From contig SHWM01000006.1 of assembly GCA_009693835.1 (NCBI GenBank), positions 1-57,962 of the forward strand: 57,962 nucleotides of DNA. The letters run 5' to 3'. This DNA comes from Alphaproteobacteria bacterium. GTDB taxonomy: Bacteria > Pseudomonadota > Alphaproteobacteria > UBA11222. The position numbers were made by a program, and so were the translations under genes. Under the pieces are notes generated by a model. It did no database searches and was not told where the DNA came from. It worked only from the letters and a program-made list of their open reading frames with translations. Positions 28,826 through 38,586 of this stretch are shown piece after piece; the first letter of the stretch is position 1; each line of letters begins with the position of its first letter.

Positions 28826-29782
28826 TTGCAAGTGCGTATCCAGAGCCCACAAACAAAACCACGTTCATCTGAACCGCTGTTTCAACAAAAAGCCTGGCTG
28901 GGCTGGGCTGCCATTGCGTTCGCATCCTGTCTGGGCGCGGGAAACTTTGTGGTTTCGCGCTATATCGTCAAGGCCGCCATCAATGCCAATGACATGACGG
29001 CGCTGCGTTTTGCGGTGGCAGGCATTCTGCTGCTGCCGCTATTATGGCGGCAGGGCATTGGCACGCTGGCGGGCCTCGGCCTGTGGCGCGGGCTGGTCAT
29101 GACCGCATTAGCAGGCGCCCCTTTCTCGCTGGTGATGCTGTGGGGGCTGCATTTCGCCCCGGCCGCGCATGGCGCAGTGCTCATTCCCGGCTCGGTGCCG
29201 ATTTATACCGCGATCGGCATGTGCCTGGTTTCCGGCGTACGGATTTCATTTCAGAAGATGGCGGCGTTCTCGCTGGTTCTGGCAGGCCTGGCTCTGGTAA
29301 CCGGATTTTCCGGCGACAGCACCCCGGGCATTCTGTTTGGCGGCCTGCTCTTTGCCACGGCGGGGGCTGCCTGGAGCGCCTACACTATTTTGCTGCGGCG
29401 CTGGCATCTGGACGGGGTGAAGGTTGCGTCCGTGGTTTCCGTGTTGCCGCTGGGCTACCTGCCATTCTATTTTTTACTGACGTCTCCTGAACTGGGCGGC
29501 GTTTCCTATACGCAAATTGCCCTGGTCACGCTCTATCAAGGGGTGTTTTTATCCATTGGCGCGCTGATGCTTTATTCTCTCTCCGTGCGGCATATCGGGC
29601 CGCAACGCACCGTTCTGGGGAATGCTTGCGTGCCTGTGCTGGCGGCGTTGCTGGCGGTGCCGGTGCTCGGCGAAATGCCGGCCCCGGTGCAGTGGCCAGG
29701 CATTGCGCTAGCCGTGGCGGGCGTTATTTTTGCCGCACGCCTGCAGGACACGACGCCTTCCACGCAGGATCAGCGGGCATGA
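28826..29782 (+). CDS. EamA/DMT-family transporter
   Basis: 10-TM pattern; GAGNFVVSRYIVKAAINANDMTALRFAVAGILLLPLLWR; TTG start. Confidence 0.9.
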   Translation: MQVRIQSPQTKPRSSEPLFQQKAWLGWAAIAFASCLGAGNFVVSRYIVKAAINANDMTALRFAVAGILLLPLLWRQGIGTLAGLGLWRGLVMTALAGAPFSLVMLWGLHFAPAAHGAVLIPGSVPIYTAIGMCLVSGVRISFQKMAAFSLVLAGLALVTGFSGDSTPGILFGGLLFATAGAAWSAYTILLRRWHLDGVKVASVVSVLPLGYLPFYFLLTSPELGGVSYTQIALVTLYQGVFLSIGALMLYSLSVRHIGPQRTVLGNACVPVLAALLAVPVLGEMPAPVQWPGIALAVAGVIFAARLQDTTPSTQDQRA

Positions 29783-30727
29783 ATGCGGGGCACACAAAGC
29801 ATGAATATCAGATTGGGGCCTGCCAAAAATTTATGGCTCGGCTGGGCCTCGGTTATGGGCGCGGTCGGCATTTATGCCGGAAATTTTGTGGTGTCCCGTT
29901 ACGCCATCAAATCGTCCATCGGCGTCAATGACATGGTTGCACTGCGTTTTTGCGTGGCTGGCATCATCATGATTCCGCTGTTCTGGCGCCGTGGTTTTCA
30001 AAGCTTTGCGGGCGTTGGCCTGAAACGCAGCGTTATCCTCACGCTGTTTGCCGGTCCGCCCTTCGCCCTGTTGATGATCGCCGGTCTGTCTCTGGCCCCC
30101 GTGGCGCATGGCGCCTCGATCGTCTCGGCCATGATTCCGGTTTCTTCAGCGATTGCGCTAAGGATCATGACCGGCCAGAAAATTCATAACCTTAAAATTG
30201 TGCTGTTCATTGTCATATTTGCAGGCCTTGCCATGGTCAGCGGTTTTTCCGCCAGCGCCAGCCTGCAAATTCTGTTGGGTGATTTTCTGTTTATGATTTG
30301 TGGCACCATGTGGGGGCTGTATGCGGTCGCGCTGCGCATGTGGCAGCTTGATGCGATGCCGGTCACCATCGCCGTTTCGCTGCTGTCGCTGCTGTTTCTG
30401 CCGGTGTACTTTTTTCTGCTCACCCCGGATTTCGGCGATGTGTCATTTGCACAGCTCGCCTTTCTGGCATTTTACCAGGGCATACTGGCGTCCATCGTCT
30501 CGCTGCTGCTGTTTTCCTTTGCCGTGAAGGCGCTTGGCCCGCAGCGGGCGACGCTGGGCAACGCCACAGTCCCCATTTTCGCCACCCTGATGGCTGTTCC
30601 GTCGCTAGGTGAACTGCCCGCGCCCGTTCAGTGGCTTGGCATCGGACTGGTCGTTGGCAGCGTTATCCTGGCGGCCAGCCTGAAGGAAACACCCTCTCCG
30701 CTTAAGGAAAAAGAGCTTCCTGCGTAA
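29783..30727 (+). CDS. EamA/DMT-family transporter (tandem paralogue)
   Basis: YAGNFVVSRYAIKSSIGVNDMVALRFCVAGIIMIPLFWR, closely parallel to the preceding gene. Confidence 0.9.
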   Translation: MRGTQSMNIRLGPAKNLWLGWASVMGAVGIYAGNFVVSRYAIKSSIGVNDMVALRFCVAGIIMIPLFWRRGFQSFAGVGLKRSVILTLFAGPPFALLMIAGLSLAPVAHGASIVSAMIPVSSAIALRIMTGQKIHNLKIVLFIVIFAGLAMVSGFSASASLQILLGDFLFMICGTMWGLYAVALRMWQLDAMPVTIAVSLLSLLFLPVYFFLLTPDFGDVSFAQLAFLAFYQGILASIVSLLLFSFAVKALGPQRATLGNATVPIFATLMAVPSLGELPAPVQWLGIGLVVGSVILAASLKETPSPLKEKELPA

Positions 30728-31745
30728 GTCCCGCAGTCTCGTCCAGCCCCAGCATCAGATTCATGTTCTGCACACCCTGGCCGCTGGCCCCTTTGACCAG
30801 ATTGTCGATCACGCTGACGATAATCGCCCTGCCAGGCCTGCGGTCCGCCACCACGCCGATCAGCACATGATTGGTGCCGCGCACGTGCCGGGTGGCGGGC
30901 ACTTCGCCCATCGGCAGTATACGGACGAATGGCTCCGCCGCATAACGGGCCGCTAGCGCCTGGTGAATGCCGGCCGCCCCTATCCCCTGTGTCATCTTCA
31001 CATATATGGTGGACAGGATGCCCCGGTTCATTGGCACAAGGTGCGGCGTAAAACTGGCGATCACCGCACTGCCCGCCGCACGGCTCAACTCCTGATCAAT
31101 TTCCGCCATATGCCGGTGACTGCCGACGCCATAGGCGTGGATCGCCTCGCTGACCTCCGTGAACAGACTGCCTTCCTTCAGCCCACGCCCCGCACCACTC
31201 ACCCCCGATTTGGAATCGATGATAATATCGCCGGTCTCGATCAGCTTCTGCGCGGCCAGTGGCGCGAGCGGCAGCAGGGCGCTGGTGGGGTAACAGCCGG
31301 GACAGGCAACGAGCCGCGCCCTGGCTATTTCATCACGGTAAAATTCCGTCAGCCCAAAGACGGCTTCTTTCTGCATTTCCGGTGCGCGGTGCGCATGCCC
31401 ATACCATTGTTCGTAGGCCGCGAGGTCGCGCAGACGAAAGTCCGCAGACAGATCAATCACTTTTTTGTCGCGCGGAATCGACGCAATCACCTCCTGCGTC
31501 GTTCCATGCGGCAGCCCGCAAAAAATCAGGTCATATCTGTCCCAGTCAAGCTGATCGATATTCACGAGAGCGGGCAACCCGAGCCCGGCAAGGTGCGGGA
31601 ATACGCTGCCATAATCCTCTCCCGCCTTGCGGTCTGCGGTGACGGCAGCAATGCGCACATCGGGATGGTGTGACAGAAGACGCACCAGTTCCGCGCCCGT
31701 GTAACCGCTGGCGCCCAGAATGGCGATATTGGCCAGGTTTTTCAC
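30702..31745 (-). CDS. argC: N-acetyl-gamma-glutamyl-phosphate reductase (GTG start 31745)
   Basis: NIAILGASGYTGAELVRLLSHHP…ARLVACPGCYPTSALLPLAPL…GVSGAGRG. Confidence 0.95.
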   Translation of the reverse strand: MKNLANIAILGASGYTGAELVRLLSHHPDVRIAAVTADRKAGEDYGSVFPHLAGLGLPALVNIDQLDWDRYDLIFCGLPHGTTQEVIASIPRDKKVIDLSADFRLRDLAAYEQWYGHAHRAPEMQKEAVFGLTEFYRDEIARARLVACPGCYPTSALLPLAPLAAQKLIETGDIIIDSKSGVSGAGRGLKEGSLFTEVSEAIHAYGVGSHRHMAEIDQELSRAAGSAVIASFTPHLVPMNRGILSTIYVKMTQGIGAAGIHQALAARYAAEPFVRILPMGEVPATRHVRGTNHVLIGVVADRRPGRAIIVSVIDNLVKGASGQGVQNMNLMLGLDETAGLTQEALFP

Positions 31746-31782
31746 TGAAACTTCCTCCATTCGGAAAATGCCCAAAGAAAAT

Positions 31783-31805
31783 GGGGACGCGCCCGGCGCG
31801 TCCCC
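31783..31805 (-). terminator. GC-rich hairpin downstream of rpsI (upstream of argC)
   Basis: GGGGACGCGC-CCG-GCGCGTCCCC (+ strand); on the minus strand it is followed by ATTTTCTTT. Confidence 0.75.
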
Positions 31806-31829
31806 TTTCCCAATCGAAAGTTGCGCCGG

Positions 31830-32360
31830 TTAGCGCTTGGAGAACTGGAAGCTTCGGCGGGCCTTGGCGTGGCCATATTTCTTGCGTTCCACCACGCGGC
31901 TGTCGCGTGTCAGAAATCCGCTGAGTTTCAGGACTGGCCGCAAATCTGGTTCATAATAGGTCAGCGCCTTGGAAATACCGTGGCGCACCGCGCCCGCCTG
32001 GCCAGACAGGCCACCGCCCTTGACGGTGCAGATCACGTCAAACTGCCCCTCGCGCCGCGACACCTCAAAGGGCTGCCGCAAAATCATCTGTAACACCGGC
32101 CGCGCAAAATAGGTCGGAAGATCACGGCCATTGATAGAAAAGCGCCCGCTGCCCGGCTTGATCCAGACCCGGGCAATGGCGTTCTTGCGCTTTCCGGTCG
32201 CATAGGAACGCCCCATACTGTCAATTTTAGGTTCGACGCGCACCACATCGCCTGCAAGGGGCGCCCTTGTGTCGCGCTGCACTACCTCCTGCGCCGCGCG
32301 CCGCTCCCGTCCCGCCAGCGCATCCTTCAGATCGCCAAGTCCTGTTCTTTCCTGCGCCAT
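31830..32360 (-). CDS. rpsI: 30S ribosomal protein S9
   Basis: [29 protein letters not shown]…[26 protein letters not shown]. Confidence 0.97.
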   Translation of the reverse strand: MAQERTGLGDLKDALAGRERRAAQEVVQRDTRAPLAGDVVRVEPKIDSMGRSYATGKRKNAIARVWIKPGSGRFSINGRDLPTYFARPVLQMILRQPFEVSRREGQFDVICTVKGGGLSGQAGAVRHGISKALTYYEPDLRPVLKLSGFLTRDSRVVERKKYGHAKARRSFQFSKR

Positions 32361-32362
32361 GC

Positions 32363-32827
32363 TCAGCCGATCCTTGTATTCTTGCGATTCAGAGACTTGA
32401 ATTCCACGGTCACCGGCGTTTGTGCCGCATGCGGATGTTCCGCGCCCGCATAAATCCGCATATTGCTTAACTGCTGGCGGCCCAGCGGTCCCTGCGGCAA
32501 CATGCGCTGCACCGCCTTGGACAGCACGCGTTCTGGATGCGGCCCCTTCAACGTCGCCCCGGCCTTGCGTTCCTTGATGCCGCCGGGATGCCCCGTATGC
32601 CAGTAAAAGGTTTTGTCTTCCAGCTTGTTGCCGGTCAACCGCACCTTTTCGGCATTGATGATAATGATATTATCGCCGCAATCCATATGTGGGGTGAAGG
32701 TGGTCTTGTGCTTGCCGCGCAGCCGCATGGCGATGAAACTCGCCAGCCGTCCCAGCACCGCGCCTTCGGCGTCAATCAGCAGCCACTTCTTTTCGATTTC
32801 CGACGCTTTCGCCGAATAGGTTCTCAT
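32363..32827 (-). CDS. rplM: 50S ribosomal protein L13
   Basis: [62 protein letters not shown]. Confidence 0.97.
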   Translation of the reverse strand: MRTYSAKASEIEKKWLLIDAEGAVLGRLASFIAMRLRGKHKTTFTPHMDCGDNIIIINAEKVRLTGNKLEDKTFYWHTGHPGGIKERKAGATLKGPHPERVLSKAVQRMLPQGPLGRQQLSNMRIYAGAEHPHAAQTPVTVEFKSLNRKNTRIG

Positions 32828-33142
32828 GCGCTTTCTCCAAGTCCAGTGCCCTGCATCCCGCGGCAGCCGGAATGGGGCGCAGTATGCCCGGATTTTCTTG
32901 CAAGTCAACAAAGTTATGTGTGCAAAACTACAGTAATGTTATTATAAAACAATGACTTATGAATATGGTAATATAATACCACATAAAAAGAGGCGGGATC
33001 TTTAACTTTCGCCTCTGGCCGTACACGCAACCCCCGAATACGTGCGGGTCTCGCCTCTTAGGCTTAATTTAACAGAGTACAACCATAATGTCCTTTAATA
33101 GCAATTTTTTATGGGGAACTCTGCCCCCCACAACCCAGAATA

Positions 33143-34843
33143 ATGGAGCGAGTGATGCTTTATAAAATGACCCTTGCGCGCGTAGCCAAAATCTATGCAT
33201 TCCTCCTCGTGGCCGGGTTCCTTGCCCTCACATGGACGAGCATGTCTACAATCAGCGCACTGAAGGTCGGCGGCCCGACATACATGCAGATCGTTCTGGG
33301 CAAGGATCTGATAGCCGATATTCTTCCTCGGCCTGAACATCTCATCGAATCCTATCTGGAGGTAACGCAGATCCTCAATGAACCGGCGACATTGGGAAAG
33401 CGTAGAGAGCGGCTAGCCCAGCTCCATAATGACTATAAGGTGCGCCACGATTATTGGCTGGAACAGGATTTCGATGCGGAAATAAAAGACAGGCTGAATA
33501 CGGATTCGCACACTTTCGCAGTTGAATCCTGGAAAGAGGTTGACGAAAAATTCCTGCCTGCAATTGAAAAAGCCGATATGGAAGCGGCGCAGATCTCCTA
33601 TGCCGCACTGACGGGCCACTATCTACGCCATCGGGCGGTCATCGACGCCATCGTTCCTGCGGCCACCGCTATGACCACACAGTTTGAAGCCACGGCGGCG
33701 GCGTCCGAATTCAACGCGAAACTGGCATTCTGGCTGGTCGCCGGAACATTTCTGGTGATTGTGCTGGCTGGAACAGGCTGTCTGTTGTTGGGCGTGATCG
33801 GACCGGTCGTTCGTATTACCAACGCGGCCACGCAAATCTCTGAAGGCAAGCTGCACATCACAATCCCATCACTGGGCCGCTCGGACGAAATCGGGGCGTT
33901 GGCAAAGGCCGTGGATATGTTCCAGGAAAACGCGTTAAAAGTAGAGCAGATGCAGGCAGAGCAGAAGAAGCTGGAAGCGGATGCCATCGCAGAAAAGAAG
34001 CGCGCGATGAACGCCCTGGCCGACAGTTTTCAGGCTAGCGTCGGCGGCATTGTCAACACTGTCGCCTCGGCCACCACGGAAATGATGACGAATGCACAGT
34101 CACTGTCGTCTACCGCTGTTGAAACCAGCCGCCAGTCAACAGCCGTTGCCGCCGCATCCGGGCAGGCCTCGGCCAATGTCCAGACAGTTGCTGCGGTGAC
34201 CGAGGAACTCTCGGCCTCGGTAGCAGAGATTGCGCGTCAGGTGGCCAAGTCTTCGCAAATTGCACAGGCGGCCGTGAATGAAGCCGCCGCCACCAATAAC
34301 GCTGTCAATGGTCTGGCCGAATCCGCACAAAAAATTGGCGCGGTCGTTCAATTGATCAATGACATCGCCAGTCAGACCAACCTGCTGGCGCTCAACGCCA
34401 CCATCGAGGCGGCACGGGCGGGCGACGCCGGAAACGGCTTTGCCGTAGTGGCCTCGGAAGTTAAAAATCTGGCCGCCCAGACGGCAACTGCCACTGAAAA
34501 CATCGGTGCCCAGATCGCCGCCATACAGTTCGCCACTGCCGCCTCTGTTGAGGCCATAGGGGGTATTGGCGGCACCATTCACGAACTAAGTGAAATCTCC
34601 GGATCCATCGCCTCGGCGGTTGAGGAACAGGGCGCGGCCATCCGCGAGATTGCGCGCAGCATTCAGGAAGCTGCGGTGGGAACGAACGAAGTCTCGACCA
34701 ATATCGAGGTGGTGACCCGTGCTGCGTCCGAAACGGGCCAATCGGCAGGGCAATTGTAGGACGCCTCGGGCGAACTGTCGAGGCAGGCGGAAGGCCTGAA
34801 ACGCGAAGTGGATAATTTCCTCGCCCAGGTGCGCGCCAGCTAG
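33143..34843 (+). pseudogene. Methyl-accepting chemotaxis protein with in-frame TAG at 34757-34759 (ORF 33143-34759)
   Basis: TM-periplasmic-TM-HAMP-signalling layout; tip [34 protein letters not shown]. After TAG the frame continues DASGELSRQAEGLKREVDNFLAQVRAS*. Confidence 0.82.
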
Positions 34844-34978
34844 AGCAATTCCTTTTTTGACTGAACCAACTGGTTCAGTCAAAAAAGCCAAAATTGCTCT
34901 AAATTATTACATAGACCATGTTTTACGGATCAGACGGGATCGCAGTGGGCGATTCCATCTGATCCGAGCATGGTCTAG
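34843..34978 (-). repeat. Dispersed double-palindrome repeat, copy B (inverted relative to copy A)
   Basis: GAGCAATTCC-TTTTTTGACTGAACCA-AC-TGGTTCAGTCAAAAAA…AAAATTGCTCTAAATTATTACATAGACCATG…CGGATCAGACGGGATCG…CGATTCCATCTGATCCG…CATGGTCTAG. Confidence 0.87.
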
Positions 34979-35038
34979 GGTCTAGAGCAGCAAGACAGGG
35001 TTTTGCCCCCCAGCGGGGAGAGGGACCAAGCCCCCCTG

Positions 35039-35632
35039 CTAACCCCGCGCTGCCGCCAGGGCCGGGCGGCCAAGGCATCTGCCCAGCCAGGCCGTCACGT
35101 TGGGGCAGGCTGATGTGTCAAACTTTGCCATGGACAGCCAGGACAGCACCGCGGCCACGTTCAGATCGGCAATGGTAAAGGCCGAGCCCAGCAGATAATC
35201 CTTGCCCGCCAACGCACCATCCAGCACCTTTAACGCGGCGCCAAGCTTGGCAGTGGCCGCCTCCACTTCGGAATCCGGGATGGGCGCCTTCATGCGCTTC
35301 ATCAAAAGGGTCAGCGCGGGCCCTTCGGCCTCGGTGACCGACCAGAAGCTCCATTGCAATGCCCGGCCTTCATCGGCAAGATTCTTTGGTTGCAGGGCCC
35401 CGCCATGTTTCTTGGCCAGATAAAGATTGATGGCGATGGATTCACACATGATCAGGCCATCATCATCGATGGCGGGAATATGCCCGTTGGGATTAATTTT
35501 CATAAAATCCGGTTCGCGCGAGCCGCCCGTATTGGTGATCGGCACGCTTTTGTAATCAATGCCCAATTCCTTGACCAGCCACAGAACGCGAATAGTGCGG
35601 GACTGGGGAATCCCGTAAATTGTAAGGCTCAT
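35039..35632 (-). CDS. Glutathione S-transferase family protein
   Basis: MSLTIYGIPQSRTIRVLWLVKELGIDYKSVPI…NPNGHIPAIDDDGLIMCESIAINLYLAKKHG. Confidence 0.92.
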   Translation of the reverse strand: MSLTIYGIPQSRTIRVLWLVKELGIDYKSVPITNTGGSREPDFMKINPNGHIPAIDDDGLIMCESIAINLYLAKKHGGALQPKNLADEGRALQWSFWSVTEAEGPALTLLMKRMKAPIPDSEVEAATAKLGAALKVLDGALAGKDYLLGSAFTIADLNVAAVLSWLSMAKFDTSACPNVTAWLGRCLGRPALAAARG

Positions 35633-35737
35633 GCTCTTCTCCCTGAGTGATGGACAATCCCTAACCGGACGCCGTATTATTTCTGGGCATAGTTGAACAG
35701 AAAACCGCTTCGGACACAATGGACAGGTTCCCCCAGC

Positions 35738-36220
35738 ATGGAAGATGAAAATTACCGGGATGACGATATCGCCCGCATCCTGAAGGCGACCAAAACCATA
35801 GCCGTGGTGGGGGGAAGCCCGGAACCCAACCGGCCCAGCTACAGCGTGATGCAGTTTCTGCAGAAGCGAGGCTTTCGCATCGTGCCGGTCAACCCGCGTG
35901 TGGCGGGTCAAACCATTCTGGGCGAAAAAGTCTATGCCAGCCTGGCGGACATCCCCTTCCCCATCGACATGGTTGATATTTTCCGAACCTCGGACGCCGC
36001 AGGTCAGGTCTCGGACGAGGCCATCGCCATAAAGGCCAAATGCGTGTGGATGCAACTGGGCGTTCGCAATGACGCCGCAGCAGCCCGCGCCCGCGCCGCG
36101 GGCTTGCAGGTAATCATGAACCGGTGCAGCAAAATCGAATATGGACGGCTGTCGGGACAGATTGGATTTATGGGCGTGGATACGGGCATCATCAATAATT
36201 CGCGCCGCCGCCGCGTTTAG
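35738..36220 (+). CDS. CoA-binding protein (YccU-like)
   Basis: IARILKATKTIAVVGGSPEPNRPSYSVMQFLQKRGFRIVPVNPRVAGQTILGEKVYASLADIP…VWMQLGVRN. Confidence 0.9.
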   Translation: MEDENYRDDDIARILKATKTIAVVGGSPEPNRPSYSVMQFLQKRGFRIVPVNPRVAGQTILGEKVYASLADIPFPIDMVDIFRTSDAAGQVSDEAIAIKAKCVWMQLGVRNDAAAARARAAGLQVIMNRCSKIEYGRLSGQIGFMGVDTGIINNSRRRRV

Positions 36221-36246
36221 ACAAATTCAGGTACGAGGAAGAACTT

Positions 36247-37521
36247 ATGAGCGCCTATGGTTTCGACACGCTTTCCATTCATGCGGGTGCGGCCCCCGAC
36301 CCCACCACAGGCGCGCGCATCACGCCCATCTATCAGACCGCCTCCTATGTGTTTGATGACGTCAATCACGCGGCCGCATTATTCAACCTGCAGGAATTCG
36401 GCAATATCTATTCGCGCATCACCAATCCCACCAATGCGGTGCTGGAGTCGCGCATTGCAGCACTAGAGGGCGGCAGCGCCGCGCTCGCTGTGGCGTCCGG
36501 CCATGCGGCGCAGTTCATCGCCTTCCATACGCTGATGGAAAATGGCGATGACTTTGTCGCCGCCAACAAATTATATGGCGGTTCGATCAACCAGTTCTCT
36601 CAGTCCTTTGTCAAAATGGGCTGGCATGTCAAATGGGCCGAGGCCACCAATCCGGAAAGTTTCCGCCGCGCGATTACGCCCAGAACCAAGGCGATCTTCA
36701 TTGAAAGCCTGGCCAACCCGGGCGGCATAGTGACCGATATTGCCGCCATCGCCAAAATAGCCAAAGAGGCCGATATTCCGCTGATCGTGGATAATACGCT
36801 GGCAACCCCCTATCTGTGCCGCCCGCTGGAGCATGGCGCCGATATTGTGGTGCATTCCGCCACCAAATTTCTTGGCGGCCACGGCAACTCCATCGCCGGG
36901 CTGATTGTCGATGGCGGCAAGTTCAACTGGTCGAACGGTAAATTTCCGAGCCTTTCGGAGCCCTCCCCCAGCTATCACGGCATGAAACTGCATGAAACCT
37001 TCGGCAATCTGGGCTTTGCGATTGCCTGCCGGGTGCTGGGTCTGCGCGATCTGGGGCCGGCTTTGTCCCCGATGAACGCCTTTTTGATACTTACGGGTAT
37101 TGAGACGCTTGGGCTGCGCATGCAGCGGCATTGCGAAAATGCCGTCATCGTTGCAAAGCATCTGCAGGCGCATAAAAAAGTTGAATGGGTCTCCTATGCG
37201 GGCCTGCCCGACAGCCCGTTCCACAAGCTTGCGGCGCGCTATCTGCCAAAGGGCGCGGGCGCGGTGCTGACCTTCGGGGTCAGGGGCGGATTTGACGCGG
37301 GTGTAAAACTGGTCAGCGAGGTCAGGCTGTTCAGCCATCTGGCGAATATCGGCGACACGCGCAGCCTGATCATTCATCCCGCCTCGACCACCCATCGCCA
37401 GCTCGATCCGGACGCCGCAAAGGCGGCAGGCGCAGGCCCGGACGTGGTTCGGCTTTCGGTCGGTATCGAAGATGTGGAGGACATCATTGCCGATCTCGAC
37501 CAGGCGCTGGCCGCGCTCTGA
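36247..37521 (+). CDS. metY: O-acetylhomoserine aminocarboxypropyltransferase (PLP, Cys/Met metabolism)
   Basis: [35 protein letters not shown]…[20 protein letters not shown]. Confidence 0.94.
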   Translation: MSAYGFDTLSIHAGAAPDPTTGARITPIYQTASYVFDDVNHAAALFNLQEFGNIYSRITNPTNAVLESRIAALEGGSAALAVASGHAAQFIAFHTLMENGDDFVAANKLYGGSINQFSQSFVKMGWHVKWAEATNPESFRRAITPRTKAIFIESLANPGGIVTDIAAIAKIAKEADIPLIVDNTLATPYLCRPLEHGADIVVHSATKFLGGHGNSIAGLIVDGGKFNWSNGKFPSLSEPSPSYHGMKLHETFGNLGFAIACRVLGLRDLGPALSPMNAFLILTGIETLGLRMQRHCENAVIVAKHLQAHKKVEWVSYAGLPDSPFHKLAARYLPKGAGAVLTFGVRGGFDAGVKLVSEVRLFSHLANIGDTRSLIIHPASTTHRQLDPDAAKAAGAGPDVVRLSVGIEDVEDIIADLDQALAAL

Positions 37522-38586
37522 TTATTTGTCGAGCAGCCGGAAATTTTCGTCCGGCTGCCGTGTGGCTGCCCTGCCCAGGCCGGTCATCAGTTTGTCCGCC
37601 GCCGCCACGGAATAATGCACCGGGTCCCAGTAGTTCGTGTCCGCGGTCGTAAAAGGGCTTTCGATCATGAAGTCGGCCACGACAGCATTCGGTATCCGCG
37701 CGGCCATCGCGCCAATGCGCTTTTTGCATTCGGCCCATTCCATTTGGCTTTTGCTGCCAGGCACGGATTGCCAGGCGTAATGATAAGGGGCGATAAACAG
37801 GACCTTCCGCGTCTGCGCGGGCAACGCGCGCAACGCCGACTGCATCAGGGGGAGCGCCAGAAAATTCAGTGTTGCAGGATCGAAACCTTGCTGGACTTTG
37901 GCTTCGGTCAGGCCCTTGGCGCGTGACACGGCCAAGGACGCCTGTACTTTTTTTAGGTCGTAGACGGCAGGGTCCGGCAAAAAATTCGTGTAACCGTCAT
38001 TCCCGTATTTCTGCCGCCGCAACCCCAGCATGACGCCTGCCTGCCGGCCTGCCAGCTCGATGGTGTACAGATTAAAATGGTACAGAAGATCATTGTACGA
38101 ATTGGTGTCATACATCCATTCCGGAAAGGGGCGCGGCGTAAATTTATCCAGCGTGTCTTTCGCTTCGCACCATACGATGTCAATTCCCCAGATGACTGTC
38201 TTTGCCGCCGGATGATGGCGGGTAAAGACTTCCAGTATCCGGGACTGTTCATAGGCCGTCGCGCTGTTCATGGATAAATTTGCAAAGCGCGCGGAAAACA
38301 TTGGATCAAGTCTGCCGGGACGAAGCAGCCGGCCGGTGGAGGTGCCTATCACCGCGCTGTCATATTCGGCCTTGCGCGCCAAAGCAGGAAATGAGTAACG
38401 CGCGTTGGAGTCGATGGGAACCCGGTCGAGCGGCGGCGAAAATGGGAGCGTATCAAACGGATCAATAATGAATATCAGCAGATACAGAATAATCCCAAGC
38501 CCGGCCCCGCCCCCGAAAAACCTTCGCGCAAATCGCCGCCAGTCCTGATCCCTCGCGCCGTCAGAACTGGAAATAGATGAACTCAC
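37522..38586 (-). CDS. Membrane-anchored SGNH/DltD-like protein (putative O-acyl transfer partner of MBOAT); GTG start
   Basis: N-terminal TM, AVIGTSTGRLLRP (GxS-like) and C-terminal YWDPVHYS (D..H); overlaps the MBOAT gene. Confidence 0.65.
   Translation of the reverse strand: MSSSISSSDGARDQDWRRFARRFFGGGAGLGIILYLLIFIIDPFDTLPFSPPLDRVPIDSNARYSFPALARKAEYDSAVIGTSTGRLLRPGRLDPMFSARFANLSMNSATAYEQSRILEVFTRHHPAAKTVIWGIDIVWCEAKDTLDKFTPRPFPEWMYDTNSYNDLLYHFNLYTIELAGRQAGVMLGLRRQKYGNDGYTNFLPDPAVYDLKKVQASLAVSRAKGLTEAKVQQGFDPATLNFLALPLMQSALRALPAQTRKVLFIAPYHYAWQSVPGSKSQMEWAECKKRIGAMAARIPNAVVADFMIESPFTTADTNYWDPVHYSVAAADKLMTGLGRAATRQPDENFRLLDK

Noticed and set aside
13778-34759. Three in-frame TAG codons (fliI, cheB, MCP) as evidence of amber recoding or stop-codon reassignment
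   Set aside because: TAG is used as the ordinary terminal stop in several intact genes here (e.g. coxC, M32 peptidase, gspD, cheY, cheW), and the expected residues at the three sites differ (Glu, Gln, Leu). Independent nonsense mutations are more likely, although proteomics could still test readthrough.
35633-36055. N-terminal extension of the GST ORF (338 aa form)
   Set aside because: The extension is antisense to the CoA-binding protein gene, and the GST domain begins cleanly at MSLTIYGIPQSRT (35632).
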